Counted from the first letter of the stretch, positions 35,877 to 44,417 are shown. The stretch is DNA of 64,000 nucleotides from Betaproteobacteria bacterium UBA1934 (GCA_002337055.1 DDFG01000001.1:297061-361060), one strand, 5' to 3'. A program made the numbers and translations. Notes: generated by a model not told the origin, from the sequence alone.

Positions 35877-36663
35877 CGCCCAGTTGCAATTGAAGAAGCG
35901 AGCCCGGCGCCGGCTGGTTGGTGCGGCGGCATTGGCCGGGCTGGCCGCTGTGGTGCTGCCTATGGTCATGGATCAGGAACCCAGGCAAGCTGCGCAGGAT
36001 GTCGAGGTGCGCATTCCCGGGCAAGACGACAAACCGTTTGTTCCGAAATTTGCTGCGGCGCCCGCTGCCAAGGCATCCGGAGTCACTGCCTCTGCCGTAC
36101 CGGCGACGCCGACCCCTGCACTCGAAGCCAAACCGGCCGAAACCCGGCCGCCTGAGCCGGAAAAACCCGTTCCGGCCGCGCGCCCGGCCGAACCGGCCAA
36201 ATCTGCGAGTGCCGAGAAGTCTGCCGTAAAGGCACCCGAAAGGACACCAGAGAAGCCGGTCGACAAGACTCCCGCAAAGCAGGCCGAAAAACCGGTTGCC
36301 GAGAAGCAGCCGGTCGCCAAACCTGTCGAGAAGGCACCTGAAAAGGCCGCACGCCAGGATGCCGAATCAGCGCGCGCTGCTGCCATCCTCGCAGGCAAGT
36401 CGCCCGATTCCGTTGCCGCGCCGGCCTCGTCGGGGCAGCATGTCGTGCTGATCGGCGCCTTCACCAATCAGGCCAATGTCCGGAATTTGCAGAATAAACT
36501 CAATGAACTCGGTATCAAGAGCTATACCGAACCGCTCGATACGCCGCAAGGGCGCAAGACGCGTGTCCGGGCCGGTCCCTTTGCCAGCCGAGAGGCGGCC
36601 GACAAGGCGCTGGACAAGATGCGGCGGATCGGTGTCGCCGGAGTGCTGACCGCGCGGCAATGA
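35863..36663 (+). CDS. SPOR-domain inner-membrane protein (DedD-like)
   Basis: This is a bitopic membrane protein of 266 residues. It has a short basic cytoplasmic N-terminus, one transmembrane helix (RLVGAAALAGLAAVVLPMVM), a long Pro/Ala/Lys/Glu-rich periplasmic linker (about 45-185), and a C-terminal SPOR domain (about 190-265: HVVLIGAFTNQANVRNLQNK, VRAGPFASREAADKAL). SPOR domains bind denuded peptidoglycan at the septum; DedD of E. coli occupies the same position between folC and cvpA. The start overlaps the folC 3' end, and the stop overlaps cvpA (ATGA). Confidence 0.9.
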   Translation: MDENDAQLQLKKRARRRLVGAAALAGLAAVVLPMVMDQEPRQAAQDVEVRIPGQDDKPFVPKFAAAPAAKASGVTASAVPATPTPALEAKPAETRPPEPEKPVPAARPAEPAKSASAEKSAVKAPERTPEKPVDKTPAKQAEKPVAEKQPVAKPVEKAPEKAARQDAESARAAAILAGKSPDSVAAPASSGQHVVLIGAFTNQANVRNLQNKLNELGIKSYTEPLDTPQGRKTRVRAGPFASREAADKALDKMRRIGVAGVLTARQ

Positions 36664-37151
36664 CGATTTTCGACTATGTGGCGATCGGCATCGTCGCGGT
36701 GTCGCTAGTGTTGGGTTTGTGGCGGGGTGTGGTCGGCGAATTGATTGCGCTGGCCGCTTGGGTGCTGGCTTTTTTCGTGGCAATCGAGTTTGGCGCGGAA
36801 TTGGGAAACCTGGCATTTTCCGGCATTGCCGATCGCGGATTGCGCGCTCTGGCCGGGTGCGGCGCCTTGTTTGTGGCGGTGCTGGTTATCATGGGTGTCG
36901 TTCGCTTGGCCGTGCGCAGCCTAATCAAAGCGCTCGGGCTCTCGCTGTCGGATAGATTGCTGGGCCTGATTTTTGGCCTGGCGCGGGGTGTGCTGGTGTG
37001 CATGGTGCTGGTCGGGCTGGGCGCATTGACCCCGGCGCCGCGTCAGGACTGGTGGCGCGACGCGATGCTGTCGCCGCCGTTGGAAACGGCGGTGTTGGCA
37101 GTTAAACATGGGTTGCCGGAAGATCTGGCAAAACGGATTCGTTTCAAATAG
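36660..37151 (+). CDS. cvpA: CvpA family membrane protein
   Basis: This is a four-helix inner-membrane protein of 163 residues (IFDYVAIGIVAVSLVLGLWRGVVGELIALAAWVLAFFVAIEFG and onward). CvpA is needed for colicin V production in E. coli and, more generally, for envelope stress tolerance. It lies just upstream of purF, its usual partner, with an 11-base gap. Family hallmarks are the DYV...G...G..RG start and the small-residue-rich helices. Confidence 0.92.
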   Translation: MTIFDYVAIGIVAVSLVLGLWRGVVGELIALAAWVLAFFVAIEFGAELGNLAFSGIADRGLRALAGCGALFVAVLVIMGVVRLAVRSLIKALGLSLSDRLLGLIFGLARGVLVCMVLVGLGALTPAPRQDWWRDAMLSPPLETAVLAVKHGLPEDLAKRIRFK

Positions 37152-37162
37152 GCAGGTGCGAT

Positions 37163-38701
37163 ATGTGTGGGATTCTTGGAGTGGTGGCGACGACGCCAGT
37201 CAATCAGTTGCTGTACGACGGTCTGATGGTGCTTCAGCATCGCGGCCAGGATGCGGCGGGCATCGTGACGGCCGAGGGAAATACCTTCCACCTCCATAAA
37301 GGTCCGGGTCTGGTGCGTGACGTTTTTCGCACCCGCAACATGCGCGCCTTGCCCGGCAATGCCGGTATCGGCCACGTACGCTATCCGACGGCGGGTTCAG
37401 CCTACAACTTTGCCGAGGCGCAGCCGTTCTACGTCAATTCACCCTTCGGCATCGTGTTGGGTCACAACGGTAACCTGACCAATACAGACCAGTTGAAGGA
37501 AGAGATGTTCCGGCTCGACCGCCGCCACATCAACACCAATTCGGATTCCGAAGTGCTGCTGAATGTGCTGGCGCACGAGTTGCAGTCGGCAGCCAGCGGC
37601 TATGAACTGGATGTCGAAAGCGTCTTTCAGGCGGTGGCCGGCGTACATCGCCGCTGTCGTGGTGCATATTCTGTGGTGGCGCTGATTGCCGGATGCGGGC
37701 TGCTGGCGTTCCGCGATCCTTACGGGATCCGGCCGCTGGTTTTCGGCAGCAACGAAACGGCGGAGGGCATGGAATACCTGGTGTCGTCCGAGTCGGTGGC
37801 GCTGGATACGCTGGGTTTCAAAATCATTCGTGACATCGAGCCGGGCGAGGCGATCTTCATCGAATTCGGCAACCAGCAATTGCACGCCCGCCAGTGCGCC
37901 CAGGCGCCGGTGTTTTCGCCTTGCATTTTCGAGTACGTCTACCTGGCCCGCCCGGATTCCGTGATCGACGGTGTGTCGGTCTACGAATCACGCCTGCGGA
38001 TGGGCGAGTTCCTCGCGGAAAAGGTTCGCAAGACAATTCCGGTCGAGGAAATCGATGTGGTCATCCCCATCCCCGATTCCAGCCGGCCCTCCGCCATGCA
38101 GCTGGCGCAGGTGCTGGGCGTACCGTTCCGCGAGGGCTTTGTGAAGAATCGTTACGTTGGTCGAACCTTCATCATGCCGGGCCAGGCCATGCGGAGTAAA
38201 TCGGTGCGACAGAAGCTGAACACCTGCGGCCAGGAATTCAAGGGCAAGCGGGTGCTGCTTGTCGACGATTCCATCGTACGTGGTACCACCAGCCGTGAAA
38301 TCGTTGACATGGCGCGGGCAGCCGGCGCGCTGAAAGTGTATTTCGCCTCGGCGGCGCCACCCGTGCGTTTCCCCAATGTTTATGGTATCGACATGCCCAC
38401 TCGTGGCGAACTGATCGCCACGGGGCGTTCCGATGACGACATCGCGCGCGAAATCGGCGCCGACAAATTGGTGTACCAGGACATCGAAGCCCTGAAATCA
38501 TCCGTGCAATCCCTGAACGCGGCACTGACCGTGTTCGACGCCTCGTGTTTTGACGGATGCTATGTCACCGGCGACGTCGACGAAGCCTACCTCGACGCGG
38601 TCGAATCCCGCCGCAGCGGCAAGGCCAAGTCCGAGGAAGAGGGAGATGGCAAGGCCTCGCAGCAACTGGTGTTGCATTTGCCGAACGGAGGAGCGGATTG
38701 A
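37163..38701 (+). CDS. purF: Amidophosphoribosyltransferase
   Basis: PurF catalyses the first committed step of purine synthesis, from PRPP and glutamine. It has 512 residues. The N-terminal nucleophile is Cys2 (MCGILGVV), so initiator Met removal without a propeptide is expected. VRYPTAGSA, HNGNLTN and RDPYGIRPLVFG are in the glutaminase domain; the PRPP loop is VLLVDDSIVRGTTSREIV. The stop overlaps the metZ ATG (TGATG). I see no obvious PurR-like operator upstream. Confidence 0.98.
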   Translation: MCGILGVVATTPVNQLLYDGLMVLQHRGQDAAGIVTAEGNTFHLHKGPGLVRDVFRTRNMRALPGNAGIGHVRYPTAGSAYNFAEAQPFYVNSPFGIVLGHNGNLTNTDQLKEEMFRLDRRHINTNSDSEVLLNVLAHELQSAASGYELDVESVFQAVAGVHRRCRGAYSVVALIAGCGLLAFRDPYGIRPLVFGSNETAEGMEYLVSSESVALDTLGFKIIRDIEPGEAIFIEFGNQQLHARQCAQAPVFSPCIFEYVYLARPDSVIDGVSVYESRLRMGEFLAEKVRKTIPVEEIDVVIPIPDSSRPSAMQLAQVLGVPFREGFVKNRYVGRTFIMPGQAMRSKSVRQKLNTCGQEFKGKRVLLVDDSIVRGTTSREIVDMARAAGALKVYFASAAPPVRFPNVYGIDMPTRGELIATGRSDDDIAREIGADKLVYQDIEALKSSVQSLNAALTVFDASCFDGCYVTGDVDEAYLDAVESRRSGKAKSEEEGDGKASQQLVLHLPNGGAD

Positions 38702-39879
38702 TGGCGGCGAACGACTACGACCTTGCAACCCTGGGCGTACGCGCCGGGCAGCGGCGAAGCGAATTCGGAGAACACAGCGAGGCGCTGTATCTGACGTCCA
38801 GCTTTGTGTTTGACAGTGCGGAACAGGCGGCGAAGCGATTTTCCGGCGAGGAAGAGGGCGATGTTTATGCGCGCTTTTCCAACCCCACCGTGACGATGTT
38901 CCAGCAACGCCTGGCGGCACTGGAAGGTGCGGAGGACTGCATTGCCACGGCCAGCGGCATGGCCGCCATCATGGCGCTTTGCCTTGCCCACTTGCAGGCG
39001 GGGGATCATATCGTCGCCTCCAAGGCCCTGTTTGGCGCGACAGTTCAACTGTTCACCACCTTGCTGCCGCGTTGCGGCATCACCACCACCTTTGTTTCGC
39101 CGACCGATGCGGCGGCGTGGGAAGCAGCCATTCGGCCCAATACCCGCCTGTTCTTTCTGGAAACGCCATCGAATCCCCTGACGGAGGTGGCGGATATCGG
39201 CGAGTTGAGCCAGCTTGCCCATTCCCGCAACATTCTGGTGGCTGTCGACAACTGTTTCTGCACGCCAGTATTGCAGCGGCCGCTCGAATTGGGCGCCGAT
39301 CTGGTCGTCCATTCGGCGACCAAATATCTCGACGGTCAGGGCCGTGTGCTAGGTGGCGCGGTCTGCGGACCAAGCAAACTGACAGAGGATGTCTTCAAAT
39401 ACCTGCGAACAGCCGGCCCGACTTTATCGGCCTTCAATGCCTGGGTGCTGCTGAAGGGCATGGAGACCCTCAAACTGCGCGTGGAGGCGCAATCTGCCTC
39501 GGCACTGGCGCTGGCAGAATGGCTCGAAAACCACCCCAAGATCGCGCGCGTACATTACCCCGGGCTATCTTCGCATCCCCAGCATGCGCTTGTGGCGCGG
39601 CAGCAAAGGCGGGGAGGCGGCATCGTGTCTTTCGAGGTCAAAGGCGGGCGTGCCGAAGCATGGAAGGTGGTCGACAACTGCCGCCTGCTCTCGATCACCG
39701 CCAACCTGGGCGACGTCAAGACGACGATCACGCATCCGGCCACCACGACGCACGGACGGGTTTCTGCGGAAGCGCGGATGGCCGCGGGTATCACCGAGGG
39801 ACTGCTGCGTGTGGCGGTCGGGCTGGAAGCCGTCGGCGACCTGCAGACCGACCTCCAGCGCGGCTTTGCGGTGATCTGA
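38701..39879 (+). CDS. metZ: O-succinylhomoserine sulfhydrylase
   Basis: MetZ makes homocysteine directly from O-succinylhomoserine and sulfide with PLP. It has 392 residues of the Cys/Met metabolism family. The PLP lysine is Lys208 in HSATKYLDGQGRVLGG; YARFSNPTV, TASGMAAIMAL and ETPSNPL are family blocks. Placement behind purF is the usual position for metZ, which together with the sequence favours it over cystathionine synthases. A longer frame starting at 38557 lies within purF and is rejected. It converges on the FHA gene with a 5-base gap. Confidence 0.94.
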   Translation: MAANDYDLATLGVRAGQRRSEFGEHSEALYLTSSFVFDSAEQAAKRFSGEEEGDVYARFSNPTVTMFQQRLAALEGAEDCIATASGMAAIMALCLAHLQAGDHIVASKALFGATVQLFTTLLPRCGITTTFVSPTDAAAWEAAIRPNTRLFFLETPSNPLTEVADIGELSQLAHSRNILVAVDNCFCTPVLQRPLELGADLVVHSATKYLDGQGRVLGGAVCGPSKLTEDVFKYLRTAGPTLSAFNAWVLLKGMETLKLRVEAQSASALALAEWLENHPKIARVHYPGLSSHPQHALVARQQRRGGGIVSFEVKGGRAEAWKVVDNCRLLSITANLGDVKTTITHPATTTHGRVSAEARMAAGITEGLLRVAVGLEAVGDLQTDLQRGFAVI

Positions 39880-39884
39880 CCGGA

Positions 39885-40682
39885 TTAGTCGCCGAGGCTG
39901 ACCCGAAACTTAGCGCCATTATGGCGGCCAAGCACCAGTACATCGCCCTCTTGTAATTCGCACTCGCTGACCGGATGCTCAAGGCGGTCGTTCAGGTAGG
40001 TGCCATTGGTCGACTTGAGATCGCGCACGACCAGACGACCTTCCGAAAGGCCTACCCAACAATGCGTCTTTGAAATCTCGGGATCAGGCACCCGCACATC
40101 GGTCCCCGGTGAGCGCCCCATGATCAGGCCGCTGTTGCTGCCAACCCGAAAGCTCATGCCTTGCAGCGAGCCGACCGTGCAGATCAGCTTGGCTTGGGAG
40201 AGATCGTGGTCAAGCACGAAATCAACTTCGGACGCAGATGGTGAAACGGTGGGCGCAGCAGTCATGGGTGTCGCTACGGCGACTGCGACCGGTGTCAAGG
40301 CCACCGACGGAGGCGGGATAGACGGCGGGCCGGGAATAGGCGCCAGGGCCGGCGCTGGTTCGACAACTCGCGTGACAGGTGCCGACACAGGCGAGGAAGA
40401 GAATGGTGTCTCTGTCGAGGCAGCGGGTATCGTCGGGGTGACCGGAATAGGTGCGGCAGCAATGGGTGTCGCCGGTATCGAGTGAACCGCCGCCTTTGCC
40501 CGCGGCTTGCCGCAGGTGCGGCAGAATCGCACCCCCAGCGGCATGGGCGCCTGGCAATGAGCGCAGATCGCTTGCGGCAGCGCCGGCGGCGTGGTGGAAG
40601 GCGCGGCGAACAGGCGAGCGCCGCAATGGCGGCAAAACCGGGCACCGGCGGCATTTTCTGTCTGGCATTGCGGGCAGCGCAT
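39885..40682 (-). CDS. Double zinc-ribbon protein with C-terminal FHA domain
   Basis: This is a soluble protein of 265 residues. Two CxxC...CxxC zinc ribbons lie at residues 3-20 and 40-57 (MRCPQCQ, FCRHCGA, CAHCQ, FCRTCGK). A Pro/Ala/Val-rich linker of about 100 residues follows, then an FHA domain (about 165-262) with the phosphothreonine-binding signature GRSPG, ISKTHCWV and DLKSTNGTYLNDRL. FHA domains recognise phosphothreonine. Its zinc-ribbon start is nearly identical in pattern to the divergent gene at 40847, whose product carries repeated Thr-Pro motifs. The 164-base spacer between the two probably holds both promoters. No exact function is known to me. Confidence 0.85.
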   Translation of the reverse strand: MRCPQCQTENAAGARFCRHCGARLFAAPSTTPPALPQAICAHCQAPMPLGVRFCRTCGKPRAKAAVHSIPATPIAAAPIPVTPTIPAASTETPFSSSPVSAPVTRVVEPAPALAPIPGPPSIPPPSVALTPVAVAVATPMTAAPTVSPSASEVDFVLDHDLSQAKLICTVGSLQGMSFRVGSNSGLIMGRSPGTDVRVPDPEISKTHCWVGLSEGRLVVRDLKSTNGTYLNDRLEHPVSECELQEGDVLVLGRHNGAKFRVSLGD

Positions 40683-40800
40683 TCGGCAAGAACCTCTCGC
40701 AAATTGGAGACAACAGCATAGCGTATCTTGAACGTTTACGCTCTATTCAACGTCATGTCACGCTATCCCGATGTCTTTGCGGTATGATGTTGCGCCCGAC

Positions 40801-40817
40801 TGGCCGCGTGGCGGCCA
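40801..40817 (+). repeat. Short perfect hairpin in the leader of the zinc-ribbon membrane protein gene
   Basis: Arms TGGCCGC and GCGGCCA enclose GTG, 17 bases before an AGGAGGGAG ribosome-binding site. A TATGAT box at 40783-40788 lies upstream as a possible -10, without a convincing -35. Confidence 0.35.
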
Positions 40818-40846
40818 GCGCTCCGCAGCATTCCAGGAGGGAGATC

Positions 40847-42097
40847 ATGCGTTGCCCGAATTGCCAGGCCGAAAATTCAACTGGCGCGAAATTCTGCAAA
40901 GCCTGCGGCAAGCCCTTGCCTGCGGCGCCCACAGCCGAAGAAGGAAACCCGTGCCCTCGTTGCCGCGTTCCCAACGCACGCGAGGCGCGATTCTGCCGCG
41001 CCTGCGGAACCACCCTGACGTCGACTGGCGATCTCGATGCCACATTGATGACACCTCGTGCTGGCCAGGGCGATGCTACAGTCATGGCCCCGCGGGCCGG
41101 GACACCGGCACTCAGTGCCAAAGCCCTTGAGTCTGACGAGACGCGCGTGACGCCGCCATCCTCAGCGACTGATGTGGAGGCAACGCGGTTGACGCCGCGC
41201 TCGTCAGGGATGGAAGAAACCTTGCTGACACCTGGACCGGTGTCGTCCGCGAATGACGGCGATGCAACGTTGCTAACGCCGCGCGAAGATCGTCGCCGAC
41301 TTTCGTCCACCTCAATACCGCCGGATGCGCGTGTCGACGAAGATGCTACTGTTCTGACACCGCGCACGGTACCGTCGCCGCAAGCGAGTGTGCCTCCGGC
41401 TGCCCGGCCGCCGATGGACACGACATCTGCACCGGTCGCGGCGCCGGCAACAGCTGTCACACGCAACGCAAGTGGCAAGCCGGTATGGCTGGGTATGGCC
41501 ATTGGTGCCGTGCTGGCCGTGCTGCTGGGGGGAGGCGCGGCATGGTATATCGGTGGGGCCAGATCGCCTTCGGAAACCCAGACGACGACCACAACCAGCA
41601 CCGTTATGGCGCTCAGCACGACCACGACAGTATCGACGACCGAGGCGCCCACCACGACAACTAGCACATCGAGCGAACCTTCCACCAGTACGACAACGAG
41701 CGCAAGTACAACGTCGACTGCCGCCACGACGTCGACGACCCTGTTACCCACCAAACCTGGCGGACGCACAGACGCCGGCGGTGGAGAACGGGAGAAGGCC
41801 GGCCGGCGCGACCCGGCCGCCAAACGCGAGAAGCCGGGGCGAAGCGACTCTGGCGGAACGTCGACACCGGTTATTATCGAGACCATTATTCCTGCGCCGA
41901 GCCGCGCGCCGGAGGTTCCGGCATTGCCGGCGTGGCAGCAGGAGTTGAAGGCGGCGCTGGATTACTGCGCGCCGAAGTCGGGGTTTTCAAAAACCCTGTG
42001 TATAGACAAGGCGCGTAACAAGCATTGCCAGGGACATTGGAACGCGATCAAGGAATGCGAGACCTTTCTCATGGAAGGGCAAGGACTCAATCCCTGA
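40847..42097 (+). CDS. Double zinc-ribbon membrane protein with Thr-Pro repeats and Thr-rich linker
   Basis: The protein has 416 residues, preceded by AGGAGGGAG. In order: two zinc ribbons (Cys3/6/17/20 and Cys36/39/50/53); seven copies of a D/E-x-T-x-x-T-P-R-like motif between residues 64 and 173; one transmembrane helix (about 213-236, WLGMAIGAVLAVLLGGGAAW); a Thr/Ser-rich, mucin-like stretch of about 55 residues; a basic segment; and a C-terminal domain with four cysteines (DYCAPK, TLCIDK, KHCQGH, KECETF), presumably disulfide-bonded in the periplasm. The topology would put the zinc ribbons and Thr motifs in the cytoplasm. No family name can be given. It is divergent from the FHA protein and upstream of the 345-residue membrane protein. 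Confidence 0.85.
   Translation: MRCPNCQAENSTGAKFCKACGKPLPAAPTAEEGNPCPRCRVPNAREARFCRACGTTLTSTGDLDATLMTPRAGQGDATVMAPRAGTPALSAKALESDETRVTPPSSATDVEATRLTPRSSGMEETLLTPGPVSSANDGDATLLTPREDRRRLSSTSIPPDARVDEDATVLTPRTVPSPQASVPPAARPPMDTTSAPVAAPATAVTRNASGKPVWLGMAIGAVLAVLLGGGAAWYIGGARSPSETQTTTTTSTVMALSTTTTVSTTEAPTTTTSTSSEPSTSTTTSASTTSTAATTSTTLLPTKPGGRTDAGGGEREKAGRRDPAAKREKPGRSDSGGTSTPVIIETIIPAPSRAPEVPALPAWQQELKAALDYCAPKSGFSKTLCIDKARNKHCQGHWNAIKECETFLMEGQGLNP
41036..41365 (+). repeat. Seven degenerate Thr-Thr-Pro-Arg peptide repeats
   Basis: The encoded units are DATLMTPR, DATVMAPR, DETRVTPP, EATRLTPR, EETLLTPG, DATLLTPR and DATVLTPR, with irregular spacing of 12-27 residues. DNA identity between units is limited, so selection appears to act on the peptide. 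An acidic residue two before Thr and a hydrophobic residue after it resemble phosphothreonine sites bound by FHA domains. Confidence 0.75.
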
Positions 42098-42132
42098 GCG
42101 CCTATCGAGCCTATTGAAGAGTTGAAGAGACT

Positions 42133-43170
42133 GTGAACCCCCTTCCGCACTATGCAGATGTTCTGCGCGCTGTCGACGGTATGCGCAATCCGGGCGCGAT
42201 CGCCCTTGTCATCGCAGGGTTCGTGCTGGCGCTGCTGGTGGCGGCGGCCGGCATCGCCACGCAGTCCGGCATTGCCATGACGGTATTCGGTCTGCTGGCA
42301 TGGCTGATCGCCGGTTTCGGATCAAACGCGGCAGGCATATTGCTGATGCACCAGGCCTTGGATCAACCGCCTCCCACGGTGCATGAGGTGGTTTTCGGGG
42401 GGGTCACGAGTTTTATCAAGTTACTGGCGATTTTTCTGATTCTGGCGCTGGGAGTGGTGACCTATACGCTCTCGGTCACTGTCCTGCTCTTCGTGTGCAA
42501 GCTGCCTTACCTCGGTCCCTTGTTGTTTGCGGTAGTGTTGCCGGTGTTGATCGTGGTCAGCGGAGCGGCCTATATCGCCGTAATTGTCGGTGCAGGATTG
42601 ATGGCGCCAGCCGTCTGGGGAGGGGCCACCGTGCCGCAAGCCCTGCTGGAATTACTGGCTATTGTGCGCGAACGCCTGATCGAGACTCTCGTTCGGTTCT
42701 TTCTGCTGATTCTACTGACGCTGGTAGTATTTGGGGTGGCGATGCTGATCCTCGGCGTGGGAGTCGGATATACCATAGGTCTTTCAGCGGGCATTATTGG
42801 CAGCGAGGTGGGTGGCGGATTCGGCTCGCTGATGGATGTGGTGGGCCGCGATTTGCCCAGTGGCGGATCGGGACACGCCTATGCGGCGGTATTCGGTTTT
42901 GGCCTGCTCTATGCGTTTGTGCTCGGGGCCGGGTACTGCGTGGCGACCATGGGTAATATCACCATTTACCTGGCTGTCACTGATCGCCGTCTGTCCGGTG
43001 AGTCTGGTGGCCTTTCCTTGTCGCTGGCAGGTGCGGGGCGCGTGGCGGCGGTGCTGGAGCGGCGCCGCAAGATGGGCGCAAACCCGCCGGCACGAAGCTG
43101 CCCAGCGTGCGAGACGTTGACGAAACCCGACGACACGTATTGCGGGCACTGCGGTCAGCGGTTGTCCTAG
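42133..43170 (+). CDS. Polytopic membrane protein with C-terminal zinc ribbon
   Basis: This is a protein of 345 residues starting at GTG. Six or so hydrophobic segments occupy residues 22-275 (for example ALVIAGFVLALLVAAAGIA, FFLLILLTLVVFGVAMLILG, FGFGLLYAFVLGAGYCVA). A cytoplasmic tail ends with a single zinc ribbon, CPACETLTKPDDTYCGHCGQRL. I do not recognise the membrane domain. It follows the Thr-Pro-repeat protein after 35 bases in the same direction and shares the zinc-ribbon theme, so the three genes likely form one functional group. It converges on lpxH with a 9-base gap. Confidence 0.8.
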   Translation: MNPLPHYADVLRAVDGMRNPGAIALVIAGFVLALLVAAAGIATQSGIAMTVFGLLAWLIAGFGSNAAGILLMHQALDQPPPTVHEVVFGGVTSFIKLLAIFLILALGVVTYTLSVTVLLFVCKLPYLGPLLFAVVLPVLIVVSGAAYIAVIVGAGLMAPAVWGGATVPQALLELLAIVRERLIETLVRFFLLILLTLVVFGVAMLILGVGVGYTIGLSAGIIGSEVGGGFGSLMDVVGRDLPSGGSGHAYAAVFGFGLLYAFVLGAGYCVATMGNITIYLAVTDRRLSGESGGLSLSLAGAGRVAAVLERRRKMGANPPARSCPACETLTKPDDTYCGHCGQRLS

Positions 43171-43179
43171 CGAGTTCTT

Positions 43180-43914
43180 TCAAGCGACGTTGGCTAGAAC
43201 CGGGTGCCGGGTTAATCGCTCGCCATTCCAGGCCAGGTATTCACCGGCGTTTTCGTGCCAGTCCGCAAGGACCCAGCGTTCCACATGAATGCCGTCGACC
43301 AGATGGTCGTGTTGCGCCGGCTTGTGTGTATGCCCGTGGATGAAGGTGGCGTAGCCGTGTGCGCGCAGGAAATCGTCGGTTTCGCCGGGATTGAGATCCA
43401 TCAGGTAGGCTGCTTTTTCCCGCTTGGTGTGTTCGCTCTGATCACGCATGTTCTCCGCGAGTGCCCGCCGCTCGGCGAGCGGTCGCGCCAAAAAAGCGGC
43501 TTGCCAGTCGAGGTGGCGCACCTGCCTGCGAAAGGCCTGATAGGCGTCGTCGTCGGTGCAGAGGGCGTCGCCGTGCGCGAGAACAAATTGCCATTCCGGC
43601 GTGGAGAGCACATAGGGCTCCGTCAGCAGACGGACGCCGCTGGCGGCGGCGAAGGCATCGCCAATCAGGAAATCCCGGTTGCCCGCCAGAAAACTGATTG
43701 TCGTGCCATCATCCGCGGTTGCGCGTAGCGCGCTGACGATTCGGGCAGGAAAGTCCGAGCCGATGTCGTCGTCGCCTATCCAGGTCTCGAACAGGTCGCC
43801 GAGAATGTAGATGGCCGATGCAGTGCGCGCCGGCCCGGCCAGATAAGCCAAAAACAGGCCCGTCACCCCGGGTGACTGGGGCGACAGGTGAAGGTCGGAT
43901 AGAAAATGAATCAG
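43180..43914 (-). CDS. lpxH: UDP-2,3-diacylglucosamine pyrophosphatase LpxH (start codon unusual)
   Basis: LpxH releases UMP from UDP-diacylglucosamine to make lipid X in lipid A synthesis, at the inner membrane. Metal-binding motifs of the calcineurin-like fold are SDLHL, GDLFETWIGDDD, GNRDFLIG, AHGD and HGHTHKP. The first ATG/GTG in frame (GTG 43866) would delete SDLHL, so translation must start further up. The only plausible codons are CTG at 43914, which overlaps the ppiB stop as CTGA, or ATT at 43911. From CTG the protein has 244 residues, close to the E. coli length. It is the last gene of the five-gene envelope operon. Confidence 0.88.
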   Translation of the reverse strand: MIHFLSDLHLSPQSPGVTGLFLAYLAGPARTASAIYILGDLFETWIGDDDIGSDFPARIVSALRATADDGTTISFLAGNRDFLIGDAFAAASGVRLLTEPYVLSTPEWQFVLAHGDALCTDDDAYQAFRRQVRHLDWQAAFLARPLAERRALAENMRDQSEHTKREKAAYLMDLNPGETDDFLRAHGYATFIHGHTHKPAQHDHLVDGIHVERWVLADWHENAGEYLAWNGERLTRHPVLANVA

Positions 43915-44417
43915 GGCGTCAGCTTTTCGATCACTTCGGCTTTCTGGATCACTACGTCGTCGAGCGGCACATCCTGGTGAAAGCCTTTGTTGCCGGTGCG
44001 CACCTTGCGGATGGCCTCGACCACTTCCAGCCCTTCGACGACCTCGCCGAACACACAGTAGCCCCAGCCGCTGCCAGACGGCGATTTGAAATCGAGAAAA
44101 TCGTTATCGACCACATTGATGAAGAACTGCGCGGTGGCGGAATGCGGGTCATTGGTGCGCGCCATGGCAACGCTGCCGCGCTTGTTCTTAAGGCCGTTGG
44201 CCGCTTCGTTATCGATTGGGGCACGCGTGGGCTTCTGTTTCATGCCCGGTTCAAACCCGCCGCCCTGGATCATGAAGTTGCCGATGACGCGATGGAAGAC
44301 CGTGTTGTCGTAATGGCCGGCCTCGACGTAGGCGATAAAGTTTTCAACCGTTTTCGGGGCCTTCTCGGCATCGAGCTTGAGGGTGATGGCGCCGAGGTTG
44401 GTGGTGAGCTTGATCAT
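43911..44417 (-). CDS. ppiB: Cytoplasmic cyclophilin peptidyl-prolyl isomerase
   Basis: This is a 168-residue cyclophilin without a signal peptide. Active-site blocks are FHRVIGNFMIQGGGF, MARTNDPHSATAQFFINVVDN and GYCVFGEVVEG. It accelerates proline isomerisation during folding. It overlaps ppiA upstream (ATGA), and its stop overlaps the probable CTG start of lpxH. It is a close paralogue of the exported ppiA, an evident local duplication with loss or gain of the signal peptide. Confidence 0.95.
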   Translation of the reverse strand: MIKLTTNLGAITLKLDAEKAPKTVENFIAYVEAGHYDNTVFHRVIGNFMIQGGGFEPGMKQKPTRAPIDNEAANGLKNKRGSVAMARTNDPHSATAQFFINVVDNDFLDFKSPSGSGWGYCVFGEVVEGLEVVEAIRKVRTGNKGFHQDVPLDDVVIQKAEVIEKLTP

